This document shows positions 5,597 through 6,315 of a DNA stretch of 6,315 nucleotides, in pieces; within the stretch, counting starts at the first letter, position 1, and every line of letters begins with the position of its first letter. Made by a program: the position numbers and the translations under genes. The DNA lies in the NCBI GenBank assembly GCA_964579765.1, contig CAZOIK010000320.1, positions 1 to 6,315 of the forward strand, written 5' to 3'. Source of the DNA: DATNBT01 sp964579765. Its GTDB lineage: Bacteria; Acidobacteriota; Vicinamibacteria; Vicinamibacterales; CAVVIG01. A model generated the notes under the pieces. It did no database searches and was not told where the DNA came from. It saw only the letters and a program-made list of their open reading frames with translations.

Positions 5597-5610
5597 CGTC
5601 GAAGTCGGCC

Positions 5611-5666
5611 GGGACGCGGCGGGGATCGGCCGGGAAGGCGCCGGGATCGGCCGGGAGGGCGCCGGG
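5611..5666 (+). repeat. 21-bp tandem repeat with GGG runs every 10-11 bp
   Basis: Two adjacent 21-bp units, GGGATCGGCCGGGA(A/G)GGCGCC, lie at 5622-5642 and 5643-5663 with one mismatch. Degenerate relatives precede and follow them. GGG runs begin at 5611, 5621, 5632, 5643, 5653 and 5664, with one extra at 5657. The spacers of 4-8 nt between most runs (1 nt at the extra run) allow G-quadruplex pairing on the + strand. The region does not look coding in any frame. Confidence 0.65.
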
Positions 5667-5855
5667 ATCTTCCCGAAGCGGCCCCGGGAACGCGCCGGCA
5701 GGGCCGGAACGAGGCCGGGAACGTGCCGGCGCCGGGCGGAACCGTGCCAACGAGCGGCCGGCATGGGCCTGACAGGCGCCGACGGGGAGCGGACAGCGTC
5801 CGGCGCGCCGCGGGGAGCGCCTGAACGCGGCGGGAAGGCGGGGGAACGGCGCCGG
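5667..5855. other. Non-coding GC-rich spacer
   Basis: This is the remainder of the 433-bp intergenic region between the protease stop and the unknown gene. It continues the degenerate GGGAACG/GCCGG-type repetition of the preceding tandem repeat and includes short palindromes such as CGGCGCGCCG near 5801-5810. Open frames here are low-complexity Arg/Gly/Pro strings without ribosome sites. I see no convincing gene or terminator for the protease. Confidence 0.5.
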
Positions 5856-6315
5856 CTAGCGGCGGCGGCGCGACGAGGTGGACGCGCTCGACTCGATCGG
5901 CACGCGGGCGTCGAACGCGCGGCCGTTTCTGGTCACCCGCAACGTCGCGGTCGTGCCGATCTTCGAGTCGGCGACCATCTTCTTGAACTGGGACGCATCG
6001 TCGATCGCGTGGCCGTTGAGGCCGACGACGATGTCGCCCGGCCGCAGGCCCGCCTCGAAGGACGCCGAGTTCCGGTACATCGAGACGATCTGCGCGCCCT
6101 TCGGCGCGGCGCCGCCCGCGAAGTCTTCGTCCACCGCGACGTTGTCCACGCGGAAGTCAACCGACCCGCGCCGGACCTCGCCGTACTTCATCAGGTCGTC
6201 CACGATGCGCCGGGCGAGCTGGCTCGGCACGGCGAAGCCGATGCCCTGATAGCCGCCGCTCTGCGTGAAGATGCCGGTGTTGATGCCGACGAGCTCGCCG
6301 CGCGTGTTGACGAGC
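5856..6315 (-). CDS. DegP/HtrA-family serine protease, C-terminal part with one PDZ domain (5' partial)
   Basis: The gene runs off the right edge; 152 residues are visible, with stop TAG at 5858-5856. The visible part starts LVNTRGELVGINTG, which in the HtrA family directly follows the catalytic GNSGGA, so the active serine lies only a few residues outside the window. SGGYQGIGFAVPSQLARRIV (about 19-38) ends the trypsin-like domain. KYGEVRRG leads into a PDZ domain (about 55-140) with SMYRNSASFEAGLRPGDIVVGLNG-type residues, whose APKGAQIVS and GLRPGDIVV segments form the peptide-binding core. The protein ends soon after this PDZ with a Ser-rich tail and four arginines, so it is of the one-PDZ (DegS-like) length class. 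Such proteases act in the periplasm on misfolded or signalling substrates. The N-terminal signal or anchor is not visible. Confidence 0.92.
   Translation of the reverse strand, partial: LVNTRGELVGINTGIFTQSGGYQGIGFAVPSQLARRIVDDLMKYGEVRRGSVDFRVDNVAVDEDFAGGAAPKGAQIVSMYRNSASFEAGLRPGDIVVGLNGHAIDDASQFKKMVADSKIGTTATLRVTRNGRAFDARVPIESSASTSSRRRR

Noticed and set aside
5611..5666. CRISPR array
   Set aside because: The 21-bp units are directly adjacent without spacers, are not typical CRISPR repeats, and no cas gene is present.
5462..5824. Small open frames on both strands in the intergenic region (repeats like GSAGKAP or APSRPIP)
   Set aside because: They arise from the 21-bp tandem repeat, whose period is a multiple of three and opens several frames. 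None has a ribosome site or plausible composition.

Overview
This is a high-GC bacterial window. It carries a sulfur-assimilation and amino-acid cluster on the + strand, followed by two genes on the - strand. High GC, a GTG start, a divergent threonine-synthase-like protein and REP-like palindromes read in frame as a Pro/Ala linker all fit an Acidobacteriota member (Vicinamibacteria-like). That placement is an inference from style, with moderate confidence, because no taxonomic marker lies in the window.

Region by region: 1-1337 (+) is a bifunctional siroheme synthase (precorrin-2 dehydrogenase plus uroporphyrinogen-III methyltransferase) cut at its N-terminus by the window edge. A 58-bp pair of inverted, GTAG-headed palindromes sits in its interdomain linker. 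1292-3127 (+) is a ferredoxin-type siroheme/[4Fe-4S] sulfite or nitrite reductase that overlaps the siroheme gene by 46 nt. 3128-3374 holds an extended -10 promoter candidate, a SAM-I (S-box) riboswitch and an expression platform in which the Shine-Dalgarno of the next gene can be hidden. 3375-4631 (+) is a zinc-ribbon, PLP-dependent protein of the threonine synthase family. 4652-4686 is a strong 16-bp hairpin between convergent genes. 4700-5422 (-) is an Ala-rich helical protein of unknown function. 5423-5855 is a 433-bp intergenic stretch with nested inverted repeats and a GGG-phased 21-bp tandem repeat. 5856-6315 (-) is the C-terminal part of a DegP/HtrA-type serine protease with one PDZ domain.

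The first three genes read as one pathway. Siroheme is made, it is loaded into a reductase that makes sulfide (if the enzyme is a sulfite reductase), and the next enzyme is controlled by the methionine-pathway metabolite SAM. A canonical threonine synthase would be an odd target for a SAM OFF-switch. The most interesting hypothesis is that the ThrC-like enzyme puts sulfur into phosphohomoserine (homocysteine synthesis) instead of, or besides, making threonine. This is inferred from context and regulation; the sequence does not prove it.
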